Of a stretch of 55,318 nt of DNA, positions 22,401 to 32,500 are shown piece by piece. A program made the position numbers and the translations under genes. How positions within the stretch are numbered: position 1 is the stretch's first letter; every line of letters begins with the position of its first letter. The notes under the pieces were generated by a model. It saw only the letters and a program-made list of their open reading frames with translations. It did not search any database and was not told the origin of the DNA. This DNA comes from Rhizaria sp. SCN 62-66 (Eukaryota; Rhizaria, unplaced). The DNA lies in assembly GCA_001724265.1 (NCBI GenBank), contig MEDY01000185.1, forward strand, positions 1 through 55,318, read 5' to 3'.

Positions 22401-25400
22401 CATTTGGCGTCACTGCTGCAGCTTTGTTGCCATTGCTTAAGAACACATGCGCGTTTGCCACGCTCACGCGTGCGCGTGACTCTGGACAGCAGCAGGTGAC
22501 TGAGAGTGACTGGGCGTGGGTGCTTCCTGCATGCCATCTGCTTTCAACACTGTATTTACGCATTGCTATGCAAACACGCCGCGCTCGCACCGCGCCACCG
22601 ACTGTTCCCACTGCTCTGCTTCTCCGCAGCTGTCACTTTGCTGCTGCGGCCACTGCGATCGCAGGTTCTTCTTCCGCGGTTCCCGGTGTCGTTATTGCAG
22701 TGCACAAGACCGCTGCTGATGCGCTTATTGCTGCAGCTGACGCACCGGCGAGCGCTGATCCTTCACTCTTTGCTCGCGCGTTTAGCGTAACCAGCCACAA
22801 CGCAATTGTGGATGCAAGTCAAGCAGTGAGGCGTCTTAGCTTGCTGAAGCTTGCCGACAGTCAACTCGCACACGCGCTGGTTTTTGCACCGCATTTGGGT
22901 TCGCTGTGGGCTGATCGTGCTTTGTGCTTGCGTGCAGCTGCATGGGAGAGCGGTCCGCTGAATCCCGTCGAGTCTACAGCTTTACAGCGCCGCGCTCTTC
23001 GTTGCGCTAAGGCCGCGGTCAATCTCACACCGCGCGATCCTTCGCTGTGGCGTCTGCTTGGTCTCTGCGCGCCCACGCGCGTACTGCACCAGCACTGCGT
23101 GATCGAGGCGATTAAGCGTGCGGCGAGCAACGCCAAGAGTGATAAGTTCGGCTTCTCGGCTTCTGAGATCGCGCGCGGTGAAGGTTACGCGCACTTGGCT
23201 GTGGTCGCACTTGATGCGGCAGCCGCGGCTGCTCGTTCGCTCCGTAGTAACAGCAACGACAACGGTCTTAATACTGGCATTGAGTGTGTTGGTGTGAATC
23301 TTAACGTCGCACGCAAAGCAGTTTCTATCGCACGTACGTTGATCCCCTCAAGTCCGCTGGTTTGGCTGGCAATCGCTGCTTGGCAAGCGGCCACCGCAGC
23401 TCATACTGCGTTCCTGGCTACGTCTGGTTCCTCGTCAGCGACACTCAAGACTATCGCTGCGCTTAGCGCAGGTGGAGCTAAGGGTGATCTGAGCGACCTC
23501 ACCACGAATGCTGTGTTGACGCACGCCGCCGACCTCATTGCGGACCCTGTTCTGGCAGCTGAGACTGCGAACCCGCTCGCGTCAGCGATCCGCACAGCGC
23601 TGGCCTCGACTGCGGCTTCTGGTGGCGCGGGTGCGCGCGCTGCTGTGGAAACTGCGACGTTTGCGGCTGCTGCGGCTGAACATGAGCTGGCTGCGGCCGG
23701 CTTCCCGTCGGCTGAAGACGTGCTTTCTCTCGCGTCTGCGGGCACGTTCACTGACGTCAATGCTTTCCTTGCCTCGCTTCTTCCGACTTCCGGTGTGACG
23801 GACTCTGCTGCCGTGAGCGCTGCTGCGTTGTACATGACTGTCGGTGCGACTGCCGAGCTTAAGAGCCGTATTTCGGTCGCGTCTGCTGCTTTTGCGATGG
23901 CACACATGTTATTGTCGCTCACAGTCACTTCCTTGGATGCGACCCTCGGTGATCAGCCGCTCCCCAACGGCTCTGCTGCTGTCATCATCACTGCCGCGAC
24001 TGGCAACGGCGCTGAGGCTGCAACGCAGTCCTTGACTGTCCGCACGCTTGCGGCACGCGCCAGTCTTGCCCGCGCTTTTGTATCCTCTGGCGACAGTGTG
24101 AGTGCCACCACGCTCTACGCAACGCTTCTGGACCCGTACGCCGCATCAAACGCAGCTGCCACAGCGGCCGCCTCGCTCTCCGCTGCTGCGTCCCCTGTGC
24201 CGGTGAGTGTTGTGTTCACCACGGCCGTACTTACGTCTGCGCCCGCGGTGCTTTCCCCTCGACTGCTGGCGTTGGCTGAGAATGCCCCGTGGCTGTGGGG
24301 CGCTGCAGCTGCCGCGTTTCGTGCTTCTAGCAACGTAGATCTTGCTCACACTGCCGTTGCGCGTCAGCTCGCGCAACTGCAGACTCACGCCGCGTCCGCG
24401 CACGCCGCAGTGCAGCGCGCGTTGCTAACGGCTGCAAAGTACGACGCAACGAACGTATCCGCAACAAATAGCGCTGCTGCAACATTGCATGCGGCTATTG
24501 ACGCGCGCAGTGAAGTGCTCGCTGCGGTTGCCGAGGCGAACGCATTGCGCGCGTCACTGTACCTCGAGCAAGGTGAGCTTGAGAATGCTCACACTGCCGC
24601 ATCTGCCGCTTCCACGGCACCGCTGCTGCCTCACTTGCCCACGGTGCCTGAGCTTAGCGCACTGGTTTCGATCGCCAATGCGTCCCCGGACACCTTTAAC
24701 GAACGCTTGACTGCGAGCCAGCAGGCTGCCGTCACTGCCGCGGCCGCAGATCTGGCCGCACTTGACGTCCGTCCCCCCGCAGTCGTGCTCCAGGCGGTGT
24801 TCATTCAAACCGTCTGCCTGTTGCGCGCGGCGCATGCTCAGGCTGCGCAGAGCGATGCACAGGCTCAGGGCGCGGCTGCACTGGCGCGGCTGCGTCGGCT
24901 CGAGTCTGCGCTGCACAGTCGTGAATGCACGTTTAATGTCGAGGCGATCAAAGCCGTGCTTGACGGTACTACTAACAGCTCTAGCTTAGGCGCTGCTGAT
25001 AGAACTGCCAAGGTGGGCCGTCCGATGCTGACACTGCCGTTGTTCTGCGCCCCAGGGGATGACAAGCCTGAGGCAGACGCCGCGTTTCAAACGGCACCTG
25101 TCGCAGCCCTGACTATCGTGCCGACAGTCACCGCAGTCACTGCGGCGGCCACTAGCGATGCGCTCGCCGTGCTCGCAACGCAGATCGCGGTTCTGGAGGC
25201 CTCGTTCACCGCATCTCTTGCTCAGCAGCACGATGGCACCGGTGCATCTGTGACAGCGTCTGCTCGTGCACTGCGCCGTGCTGCCGCGAAGGCTCTGCTG
25301 CTGCGCCCCGAAGTTACACCGCTTCGCCGTTTGCTGTATGCCACTGCAGCGGCAAGCAGCGCGCGCTCCAATGTGGCTTTGCTCGCACAGCTCGACGACG

Positions 25401-28400
25401 ATTTCGCATGCCCCACGGACGCCAGCAGTGTGTACGATAACACGTTCGGTACGAACAGCATGAGTGCAGCACTCACGGCGCGTGCCGCGGAGGCTGCGTC
25501 GGCGGCCGCTGAGTCAGCGTTTGCTGTTGCGCTGATCACTTTGTACCCGACCCCGCGTCAACAGGGCCGTTGGGCACACCCCACGGCTCCCGGCCGGCGG
25601 CTCAACTTGCTGCAGCGCGTCACGGCTGTCGCGCCCACGCCAACTGCGGCGTGTTTTGTGGCTGATCTCTCTGGCAATGCTGCGACCACAGTCACTGACG
25701 GTGTTGCTGGCAGCCGCTGGGGCTGGCTGAGTGCCGCCGACTCTGCGCTCTGCACCGCCTATATCGACGGCGTTAATACAACCACGCAGAGCAACAAGTC
25801 ATCGTCACTTGTTTCTGCTGCCTCGGCATCCAGCCATGCACTTGCACGTGCACTGCTGTCGCTCGGTTACATTGCGCCTGGCCCGCGCGCGCCTGCGCTG
25901 CTGCCTGCGCTGATGCCTCTGACTCAGGCCTCGTCGTCATCAGCGGAGGCGGCCGATATGCCCGGTCGCAAAACTGTGTTCCCGCCGATCACCGTTGTTG
26001 AGCATGTCCACCGCTCCATCAAAATGCGTGTCCGGTTTTCTGCCAAGGGTAGCACGAGCGCGAGCAACGCAAATGCTAATGTCCCTGTTGACACGGTATT
26101 GCTGCTTGAGGAAGCGACTGCAGACGCACTCCTCTCTGATTTGTACTCAATGTCCGAGAATCCCACGGTTCCCGGCTCTCGCGCCAGCGCACTCACGCAC
26201 GCCACCGCGACCGCGGCCTCCGGCGGCGGCGTCGACCCGAGTGCCCGCGGTGCGCTGCGCGCCAGTGCGCGGGCGCTGTTGCTAGACCCCACTGACCCGG
26301 CGCGCTGGGAGACGTTGAGTCACGCTGCCTACCGCAATGCGCTGTTCGCGACAGCTGCAGTCTCGGCCGCAGCTACAGGTGCATCGAGCGCCGGTACAAA
26401 GGATAGGGCTGTGGAAGAGAATGATGCAGAAGATGGTGGCAAGAAGAGTGGCCGGACTGCAGCTTCTCCCAAACTGCCTGGCAGCACTGCGACGATGCAT
26501 ATGTCGCTTTCTCGCGCACGGCTCAACTTAGATGAGGCGCATAAGATCAATTCGATGCCATTGCTTGCACCGGTTGACGAGTTCACTGAGGAGGAGCACA
26601 GCGACGAAGCTAAGTCATCTTCTTCCGTTGCCGATTTACTCTCGAACGCACCGCTTTGTTCGAGCAACAGTAGCAAGAACGGCGCTGCCGTGTCCGAGAG
26701 TAGCCTGAAAGAGGCTGCTGATGCCGCAGTACAAGCCGCAACATCTGCCTCGTTTTCCGCAATCGCCACCGTTGGCCCCGTGGTCGGCTCTCTCGGCGCG
26801 CTGTCACGCACTGTCCGCACTCTCGCTGCGCTAAACAACACTGCGTGTGCCAGCGCTAACAGCTCTCTGTGCAACGGCACGTCGCTTCGAGGCAAGTACA
26901 CGGCGAGCCCAGGTGCGCTGGTTGCATTCCTCTCTGCTTCAGCGCACGCTGCCTCCGCCGCTAGTCGCTTGCAGCGCGCGGGCGCTAGCGCCGGCGGCAG
27001 CGTCAGTGGCGCCGCTGCTGCTGTCGCCGCTGTGGCCGCGGCGCTTGCGCTCGCGCTTGCCCAGAGCGGCACGTGCGATGCTGCGACTGCCGCTGCCGGC
27101 GTCGCCCTTATCTGCACCAACAGCAACCGCAACAGTGGCAGCGCGGGTGATGTGGCAGATCATGCTGCACCGGTCGTCGCGGCGGCGGTGAGTAGCGCCG
27201 TTGCGATTAAGGCCGCAACCATTGTTCGCGCGAGCGCGGGCGATAAGCTCGGCTCCGCGCTCGCTCGTCTCAGGGGTTGTCGTATCTGCGTGTCGGCGTT
27301 CAATCCCAGTCAGCTCGCCACTTACTATAGCTGCGATGACACCACTACACCGAGCAACGCAATGAGTAGCAACAGTAACGCAAGCAACGAAGTCTCTGAC
27401 CCGCTCGTGTTGCTACTGCGCTTAGCCGTTGCGCTGTTGTTGAACGGAGATCACACAAACGCACGCCGCATTGCTGAGCTGGCCTCCGAGTCCCAACAAC
27501 AACAACACGCTGCAATGCGCGACTGGACCGATAAGATCGTCTCTGTCGGCGTGCCGTCAGTCACCACTCTGTGCACGGCTGCACAAAGCACGATTGAGGC
27601 GTCGTCTCCGGAGATTGCGAACATCGCAGTCTCCGCGGTTGAAGTTAAGCCGCCTGTCGTGTGGACTCGTGGCGCGTGCGTTCTGACTCAGCAACTGCTT
27701 GCGTGGTGCGAGATTATGCGTAGCGCGTGCTCGCAGACGCTTTCTGCAGAGCCCACGGTCCCCAAGCTCTCTAACGAGTCCTTCGCTGTCGTCATGCGTT
27801 ATATGCGTTGCGCTGCGGAGACTGCAAGTGCCATCCCGATCACCCTTTTCGAGCGTGCTCAGCAGCAACAGCAACAGGGTGGTGATATTGCACTGTCGAC
27901 GCTTACACGGCGCTGCCCCAGTGCCGCCGCTTTGGCGCTGCACGTGTGGCAAGACATCGTCGTTCTTGCTGAGCAGCAAAGTCAGTCCACCGTGCTATCC
28001 GCAGCAGCTGTAACTGGCGACCTTGACATCGACGGTGCTGCAGTGCCCGCGCTTGTGTCTGCTGCCCTTGCTGGCGCGCTGACTTTTGCGTACGCAATTG
28101 CGCCGGCACAACGCACTTTGTCGCGGTCTGCCGCGGCGGCCGAGGCGCAATCAACTGGCGCCGCGGCCTCCGGCTACGAAAGCGACTGTGAGCTGCCGGA
28201 GTACGCCGCGATGACTTCTGCGACTGACGCTGAGCTCAGCGCGGTGGAAAATGCCGCGTTCACCTGCAGCCCGCTGTCGCCGCTCTGGCACAGGCTCTCG
28301 CTCGCGCATTTCAGCGGCAACGGAGAGGACGGCGATGCGAGCTCCCACTCTAACGCGGTGTCCGTTGCCGTGGCAACGTTGCACGCGCGTGCTGGTGCGG

Positions 28401-29248
28401 CGTGCATTCGCGCTGCGCAGCGCCGTCCGCACGCGCTTTCGCGGCTCGATTTATGCGTGTCTGCGGCTCATAGTCACGCCGCGGCGGCGCTGCGTCTGCT
28501 GGCTGCGTCCCGCGCCGGCGCTGGTGCCGCGGCAGTCGCGTCGTTGTGCCATTTGATGCTGGCTGCGACCACGGGCGCCATCGCGAATACCGACAAGAAC
28601 GCTGACAAGGGTATCTCGACGATGACTGCGACTAAGCTTAAGGCGAGAACGCAGGCGCGCGTTCTCTGCCACTTGCGCGCAGCCCAACATTTAGATACGA
28701 CGGACAACTCTAACGCACAGACACAATGCACCGCGCCCACATCGCTGACTTCCGGGCCGTTGTCGCTCGGCCGCGCCGGCTCCGTCACGCTCGTGCAGTC
28801 CGCGGCGTACTGGGAAGGCACGGCGCTCACCACGGGCAGCGAGGCCGAGACGGGCGCGGTTGATCTGTTGCTCCCGATGGCCGTTGCGGCTGCCGGTGAC
28901 ACTGCTGGAGACCCGGCGGCGCTGGTCCAGGCTCAGGGCGCCATTGCCAAGGCCACGGGTGCCGTTGTCTCGCGCGTTAGGACTGCGGGGGCGGCGGTGC
29001 TGGCGGGCGTGCAGCCTGTGGACGCGGTGCGTGTCGCGCAGCAGACCGGCGCCAATGTCGAAGCGGCTCTGACCACGGCGGGAGGCTGGCCCGACAAGGA
29101 AGTGGACAAGGTTGTCGCGGCGGTGTCGCTCGTTACGAAAGCTGGACTGCTGGATGAGGCCAGGGCCGACAAGCTTGAGCAGAGGATTGCCACAGTGAAG
29201 AAGGACACTGATATGGCGAGGCAAAACTGGCTCAAGCCTTCGAAGTGA
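16451..29248 (+). CDS. Giant 4265-aa Ala-rich TPR-like protein, possibly SKI3/TTC37-related
   Basis: One uninterrupted frame of 12.8 kb with an ATG at 16451 and a TGA stop. A helical N-terminus (LNEVRAHLFQSRWEQAVEAA) resembles a first TPR unit. Residues about 69-134 are a Lys/Asp repeat (SDKKDKKSDKKDKK) that runs into an Asp/Ser-acidic block. The rest is helical, with TPR-like units such as ALVFAPHLGSLWADRALCLR, AVNLTPRDPSLWRLLGLC and LLLDPTDPARWETLSHAAYR. These recall SKI3/TTC37, the TPR scaffold of the Ski complex in cytoplasmic exosome mRNA decay. SKI3 is normally about 1400-1600 aa, so the assignment is tentative and another giant TPR scaffold is possible. No signal peptide or membrane span is seen. 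The protein is extremely Ala/Thr/Ser-rich and uses no TAG codon. Confidence 0.75.
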   Translation: MSTSTATATAVVVTPGCATALNTCLNEVRAHLFQSRWEQAVEAARKGWAIHSETVLAALQARSSSSSKSDKKDKKDKKADKDGKRDKKDKTDKKSDKKDKKSDKKDKKSDKKDKKDKKADHSDSDDDDSDDDGDDNSSTPQPASTAQITIPTATLDAIAVTALASTPVATPLLSLLLTAKPSKAATADCADAAAVALHALCLLACDAALSGSLPALVSLHWAHCARLIYPASAPAAVAFARGLAQANSSGANRNASGAAAEPTIEVASIAYRTGPAAAVEYLHQVLTSAAAAINAVNAGIVADNKSTAGTAGAIVKPLKEIAAEAVSLIHGVQGELLCQVSSPITVELGQKSYDMAGDHQVSGAAAEAAVAYTLALAPTVTALAVSSGAHCGADNDWNENRKAIAGALGYINCLHESLSSSSSDSSSEERIAKVAAAAGIENLDGFKSRCIFSTSKYLHTREIPGVSNQAEFARARGVAWSGVSTIEALSQTLASASALATLLEATATKIKTTTTPTVTKEAVTAALAAITAAQSPSAATSTAPSTASKTSSSRVVGKGIIATDPSVATPAATEATATALALAAAESARWLAAEAPVTVMAASTLTSMTSPSTNATVAHWPLQQTISATSLPLSTPGLRASPEALSATLPPLAWLYALCALLRARASLLLAVTAPVRGDCEQSPWARDAAAAEAAAAAAAAGLGSALGASGSASSSAAPVRPPIAQRPAIAPRPPLSNSNATTSTSTDAARPIGFRRTVAAEIAAGLDAATAAATAAAAPAPVAAVVTVAEADSDAVWTKPARLNFKAPWSARGVTESERLAVLRRALPADSDCGDHVKAAADTAAPSLRWVTDVSILRDAQWQCKYLSTAVAVARAHATASASASGNAVGSKVPAFVRSAATEAAWRVLTPYNGANPYTAVASTARATIARTEAEADAVAASLVLCAEPATVSIPTGPVPPASAFPDSNTGRLNFLAEQARLLLKANAARVMPVAYQAARLLASFAAFPCAEDMTDEKVLALALTPLNAHINHDDSDENSAQPSSLASYLRTARCVATRLSNLAPGHWLAKCLVPSVTAPVLASLTLTGSTSVAPTLPGSVTLPAALHAVASTLCTELQTAIAPSTGALLPNFVIPFAGDDVFAPLRHARTALALAAAAALSANASSGDTAVVDVISLNGGYGNVSRTAIIAAAASATGAAEGYAGVASSALESKIALTRAVVAAYGNVTTSAKANAAARVVQVLDCALRVFTATKGNTNDSVVAALDDSVGAKMSAVSDALSKLLCVSRNAGGGDSHQHVPVLLLALLLGVCNSPVVTAACPAVAVAVRVTCLKLDTTGALTELALTEAVTANVATVTPDQQLLGTSIFQTAVAASTSVTDYAAKLPAWARPHFEQSSVAAEVAQFVTHAAGTPEGGLYYISAQHVSVLSYIISAGEVSAEAMSSSVLALSPAATLALLWHSVTALSQSRRSQSPGAAAAGDDSTSAVTVGAEMARWALLWGFGLASQERRIDMTSALAAPDLSNNAHSHLSTAIASGAADLITLINGNAHVNSTVTETRSVIWPPMMSLLQGVLTRSPTHAGALTGLGHLLVFNAATTAISKNSEANAGSFTSDDVESSSLEHTHAVMALLRRARLVYCAAYTAGVRSSSSAAAASRAATATVKSSSDADAAGAALVRLTFEYAASVKNFPTDKAQMAEVCTVFPTTFLSSKAAITGIVPTGVSPRGEASAEESRYNAFALIDAICQPPHTPVLTASHSAWVWTARAQAMALQAQHAQTPKLLLVAARLTAAAAERAAAVLSSTTDTASEGTDADAAAVSVRAAAANAAATAAAAASVGARLTDAYAEAGQVLASMNAAVIACRHAAPLLATVNGSETGLSSFSSTGATSVPVGLTPLVAGGELVVAPCTNQSNFCATRLNFAAWGLWVYSTASAQARTGSLTDRLDAVWNLHCLLSTALQHATANDDSTAAAELPATGAAFGVTAAALLPLLKNTCAFATLTRARDSGQQQVTESDWAWVLPACHLLSTLYLRIAMQTRRARTAPPTVPTALLLRSCHFAAAATAIAGSSSAVPGVVIAVHKTAADALIAAADAPASADPSLFARAFSVTSHNAIVDASQAVRRLSLLKLADSQLAHALVFAPHLGSLWADRALCLRAAAWESGPLNPVESTALQRRALRCAKAAVNLTPRDPSLWRLLGLCAPTRVLHQHCVIEAIKRAASNAKSDKFGFSASEIARGEGYAHLAVVALDAAAAAARSLRSNSNDNGLNTGIECVGVNLNVARKAVSIARTLIPSSPLVWLAIAAWQAATAAHTAFLATSGSSSATLKTIAALSAGGAKGDLSDLTTNAVLTHAADLIADPVLAAETANPLASAIRTALASTAASGGAGARAAVETATFAAAAAEHELAAAGFPSAEDVLSLASAGTFTDVNAFLASLLPTSGVTDSAAVSAAALYMTVGATAELKSRISVASAAFAMAHMLLSLTVTSLDATLGDQPLPNGSAAVIITAATGNGAEAATQSLTVRTLAARASLARAFVSSGDSVSATTLYATLLDPYAASNAAATAAASLSAAASPVPVSVVFTTAVLTSAPAVLSPRLLALAENAPWLWGAAAAAFRASSNVDLAHTAVARQLAQLQTHAASAHAAVQRALLTAAKYDATNVSATNSAAATLHAAIDARSEVLAAVAEANALRASLYLEQGELENAHTAASAASTAPLLPHLPTVPELSALVSIANASPDTFNERLTASQQAAVTAAAADLAALDVRPPAVVLQAVFIQTVCLLRAAHAQAAQSDAQAQGAAALARLRRLESALHSRECTFNVEAIKAVLDGTTNSSSLGAADRTAKVGRPMLTLPLFCAPGDDKPEADAAFQTAPVAALTIVPTVTAVTAAATSDALAVLATQIAVLEASFTASLAQQHDGTGASVTASARALRRAAAKALLLRPEVTPLRRLLYATAAASSARSNVALLAQLDDDFACPTDASSVYDNTFGTNSMSAALTARAAEAASAAAESAFAVALITLYPTPRQQGRWAHPTAPGRRLNLLQRVTAVAPTPTAACFVADLSGNAATTVTDGVAGSRWGWLSAADSALCTAYIDGVNTTTQSNKSSSLVSAASASSHALARALLSLGYIAPGPRAPALLPALMPLTQASSSSAEAADMPGRKTVFPPITVVEHVHRSIKMRVRFSAKGSTSASNANANVPVDTVLLLEEATADALLSDLYSMSENPTVPGSRASALTHATATAASGGGVDPSARGALRASARALLLDPTDPARWETLSHAAYRNALFATAAVSAAATGASSAGTKDRAVEENDAEDGGKKSGRTAASPKLPGSTATMHMSLSRARLNLDEAHKINSMPLLAPVDEFTEEEHSDEAKSSSSVADLLSNAPLCSSNSSKNGAAVSESSLKEAADAAVQAATSASFSAIATVGPVVGSLGALSRTVRTLAALNNTACASANSSLCNGTSLRGKYTASPGALVAFLSASAHAASAASRLQRAGASAGGSVSGAAAAVAAVAAALALALAQSGTCDAATAAAGVALICTNSNRNSGSAGDVADHAAPVVAAAVSSAVAIKAATIVRASAGDKLGSALARLRGCRICVSAFNPSQLATYYSCDDTTTPSNAMSSNSNASNEVSDPLVLLLRLAVALLLNGDHTNARRIAELASESQQQQHAAMRDWTDKIVSVGVPSVTTLCTAAQSTIEASSPEIANIAVSAVEVKPPVVWTRGACVLTQQLLAWCEIMRSACSQTLSAEPTVPKLSNESFAVVMRYMRCAAETASAIPITLFERAQQQQQQGGDIALSTLTRRCPSAAALALHVWQDIVVLAEQQSQSTVLSAAAVTGDLDIDGAAVPALVSAALAGALTFAYAIAPAQRTLSRSAAAAEAQSTGAAASGYESDCELPEYAAMTSATDAELSAVENAAFTCSPLSPLWHRLSLAHFSGNGEDGDASSHSNAVSVAVATLHARAGAACIRAAQRRPHALSRLDLCVSAAHSHAAAALRLLAASRAGAGAAAVASLCHLMLAATTGAIANTDKNADKGISTMTATKLKARTQARVLCHLRAAQHLDTTDNSNAQTQCTAPTSLTSGPLSLGRAGSVTLVQSAAYWEGTALTTGSEAETGAVDLLLPMAVAAAGDTAGDPAALVQAQGAIAKATGAVVSRVRTAGAAVLAGVQPVDAVRVAQQTGANVEAALTTAGGWPDKEVDKVVAAVSLVTKAGLLDEARADKLEQRIATVKKDTDMARQNWLKPSK

Positions 29249-29521
29249 CGTTCCCACCACAAACGCTTTCTTAGGCGCATGTCTGGAAACCAGTCAAGTG
29301 GCGAGCCATTTTATGAGTGTCCGCAACGCCTATTATCGTCGTTAAATGTATTTCAGTAGCCGTTTTCTAATCCAATATATATGCTTATACATAAATATGA
29401 ATTTCATTTTCTTCCAATCCTCCTGTAATAATGCTAAATTGCCAACGTCCCTCTTCTGGTCTTGCTTCCCCTTTTCTCGTTTGTGGCACGCTTCAGTTTA
29501 TGCATTTAGCCCGTTCAAACG

Positions 29522-32500
29522 ATGTCTTCACAGTTCAACATAACACCTTCCGTGGGTGACTCGGCATTTTCAACCTATATCAAGACGACTCTGGCCGCGG
29601 CGACAACGCGCTTCACCGCAGCCATCGCTGCATGCTCTTCAACAACAGCAGCTTCAGGAACAGCTGCAGTGCCCGTCCCATTCTACCCTCCTGAGTGCTA
29701 CACCGGCAACTGCGAGTACAAGTGGCAACTTGTCTCCGTCTCCCCGAACAAGATCATTTCTCTCTCAACGCAAATGAGGTATCGGTTGGCCGAGGGCAAC
29801 GGTGTGGCGACATACCGCCTCGGCGTGATGGACTCCGGCGAGCCTGTCGGCTGCACTGACTCAGCCCTGCTCTCGTCACTCCTCGCGCTCCAGTGTTGCG
29901 CGCTCGTGCTCAACGCGCGCAAGGTCGGAATCATGTGCGATATTACGCCGCTGCTGCTGCCGAGCGCGAGCTTCTCCAGCAGCACAGGCCCGCGCCCCGC
30001 CGACGACTCCACGTCGCCGTACAACACTACAGCCGCCGCGGTCGCTGTGAACAACGCCGCCGTGGCCGCCAAGCTCGCCACCGAGGCGCTGGTTGACCTG
30101 GCGACCGTGACCGTGCTGCCCGCGCTCAATGGCCACAAGCTCGCCGAGATCTCTCTCCTCGTGCGCCGGGCACCGCTGCCACAGCCGTTCGCGCTCGCCC
30201 CCACAGTCGCCCTCGCGGGCCCCTCTGGCAGCGGCAAGTCGACGCTGCTGAGTCTGCTGGCTAACCGCGCGGGCTCGGAGGGCGACGACGGGTGCGGCCG
30301 CGCGCGCGCTGCGGTCGCGAGGCACGCGCACGAGCTCTGGACAGGGCGTTCATCCAGTGTTGGCATCGTGAGTGTACCGATAACATCGCTGCTTACGGTC
30401 TCTGGCGATGATAACACTGGCAACGCTATAAATGCTAATTGCTCAGTCACGGACCCGGATATAGGTTGTGGTGTCTGTGAGCGCAACGCTGGCTACCGCT
30501 AGACCTCGGTGACTTCTGCTTTTGAGACTGCAGCAACGACTCATGGGAACACTGCAACAGAGACTGCGCCGGTGACCGTGGGCGCCGCGGGTACCGGTGG
30601 TTCCGCTGCCGCTGCATGTGTGACGCTGATTGACTTAGCGGGACACGTGGGTTACCAGCGCACGACACTGGGCGGACTCATGGGTGCTGTGCCCGACGCT
30701 GTTGTCGTTGTGCTCGCTGCGAATGCGTGCGACAACCACAACAACACCGTCAATCATAGCAACAACAACAACATGAGCAACAGCAACAGTAACCGCATGA
30801 ACAGCGGAAACAGTACGACTGCGACCGCGGCTGCTCCTGTCGCGGCATCGTGTGTGGTTGGCTGCGAATCAGGTTCAGTGTCGAATACACTTGTCCCGAT
30901 GCTCGTGCCCGGCATGCTGTCACGCACGCAGTCGATGCGCACACGGCCGCACGGCCATGACTTCGCCTTCATCACTGCAGCCCACAAGAACAGCGCGAAC
31001 GCAGACGCTGAGACTGATGCTGCGGTGGTGTCGACTGCGGCGGCGACTGTGTGCCCGGTGTATCAGGCCGCACTGCAGCTGCGCCTGTGTGCTGCTCTCG
31101 GCGTCCCTGCCATTGTTGCACTGACGCATGCTGACTGCGCAGCGAGCGAGGAGGGCGCGTGCACTGGTGAAGATGCAAATTGCACACGTGCTGGCATAGT
31201 GGACCCGGAGGACGACTCTAAGGACGGCGCGGTTAAGTGTGAAGAGGGTCCCAGTGCTATATTAGCGAACGCGGGTGGCTTCGCATTGAACGCACCTCTT
31301 CTTACTAAGTACCCCGTGGTCGAGGTACTTAGTCGGACTCTTGCCGCGCTCGACTCAGCTCTTGAGACTGCAACAGAGTCTCGCGACGCCAGAGACAAGT
31401 CTAAGGGTGCACTTACACGTCGCTCCGTTGTCCTTAGCCGCGACACTCGCGTATTCCCTGTGTCCGCAGTCACAGGCTCCGGTCTCTCAGCACTCGCGCG
31501 TGCGATCGCCACCGCGCCTCTGCTGCCCTGGCGCCGTAACACGTCCGCTGCGCTCACTGCAGCGACTGACTGCGAATCAATTTCACACGCCACTGTGCAG
31601 ACAACGGCCGCGACGGCTGCTGATGACACGTCTGCAACGGCGGCTGTCCAGGTCAACGAGGAGCACGACGGCGAGAGCAATGAGTCGGTCGTCGTGCGTG
31701 TAACTGGCCGTCGTGCAGTGCGCCGCGCTGGCACGATCCTCTCCGTCCACGTCGTTCGCGGCCGCCTGACCGTGGGCACTGTGCTCTACCTGTCCCCGCC
31801 AACAACTGTGGGTGCATGCTCACGGTCACTCGGCTCACAGTCGGCTGCGGCAAACAGCACGGCGCAGTCGCGGACGCAGTCGAAGCAGCAGTCGCGCGTG
31901 CAGTCGCGCTCTCAGTCGCACTCGTGTCTCCAGTCCCTCTCCTCGGAGTCAGCAGCGACAGAGACCACTGCGAACGTGAGCGTGACTGCGCAGAACACGC
32001 CTGCGTCCGCCCCCTCAGCTGTCATTGGTAGGACTGCAATTACGACAGCATCGGTGGCGGCGGCAGAGCTTTGCGCAGTGACTGTGCGGACTCTGCGCGT
32101 CCACCGCACAGACGTCTCCGCCGCGGTGGCAGGCCAGTCCGCGTCGTTCCGGATCGATCGCCGCGACTGTGAGCGCTGTGACCCGCGTCGCGGCATGGTC
32201 GGGGCCAGTGATCCTGCCGCCGCGCTGTATCTCTGCACAGGCGGCAACGGCAACGAGGAGAACGTCGAGAACGATAACAGCGCGGATGCGGCCAATGTGA
32301 GCGCGAAGAAGAAGGCGCAGCAGTTTGGCTTGCGGTTTGGTGTGACGAAGGCGATCGGTGGTGTTGTTGAGTACATGATTCCTACACAGCTCGCATCGAC
32401 TAACAACAACAGCAACAATAACAACAACGTCAGCAGCATGTGTTCTAGCATGGGTACGCGGTGCGCAAGCCCTGCTGCGGCAGGTAAGCCGCCACGGGTA

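Noticed and set aside
30369-30540. An intron removing the TAG in the GTPase gene (GTGAGT or GTACCG donor near 30369-30379)
   Set aside because: With the phase-0 donors available, the only in-phase acceptor is a weak GAG. The better CAG acceptor is out of phase. Neither donor is the GTACG form followed by T, C or A used in this genome.
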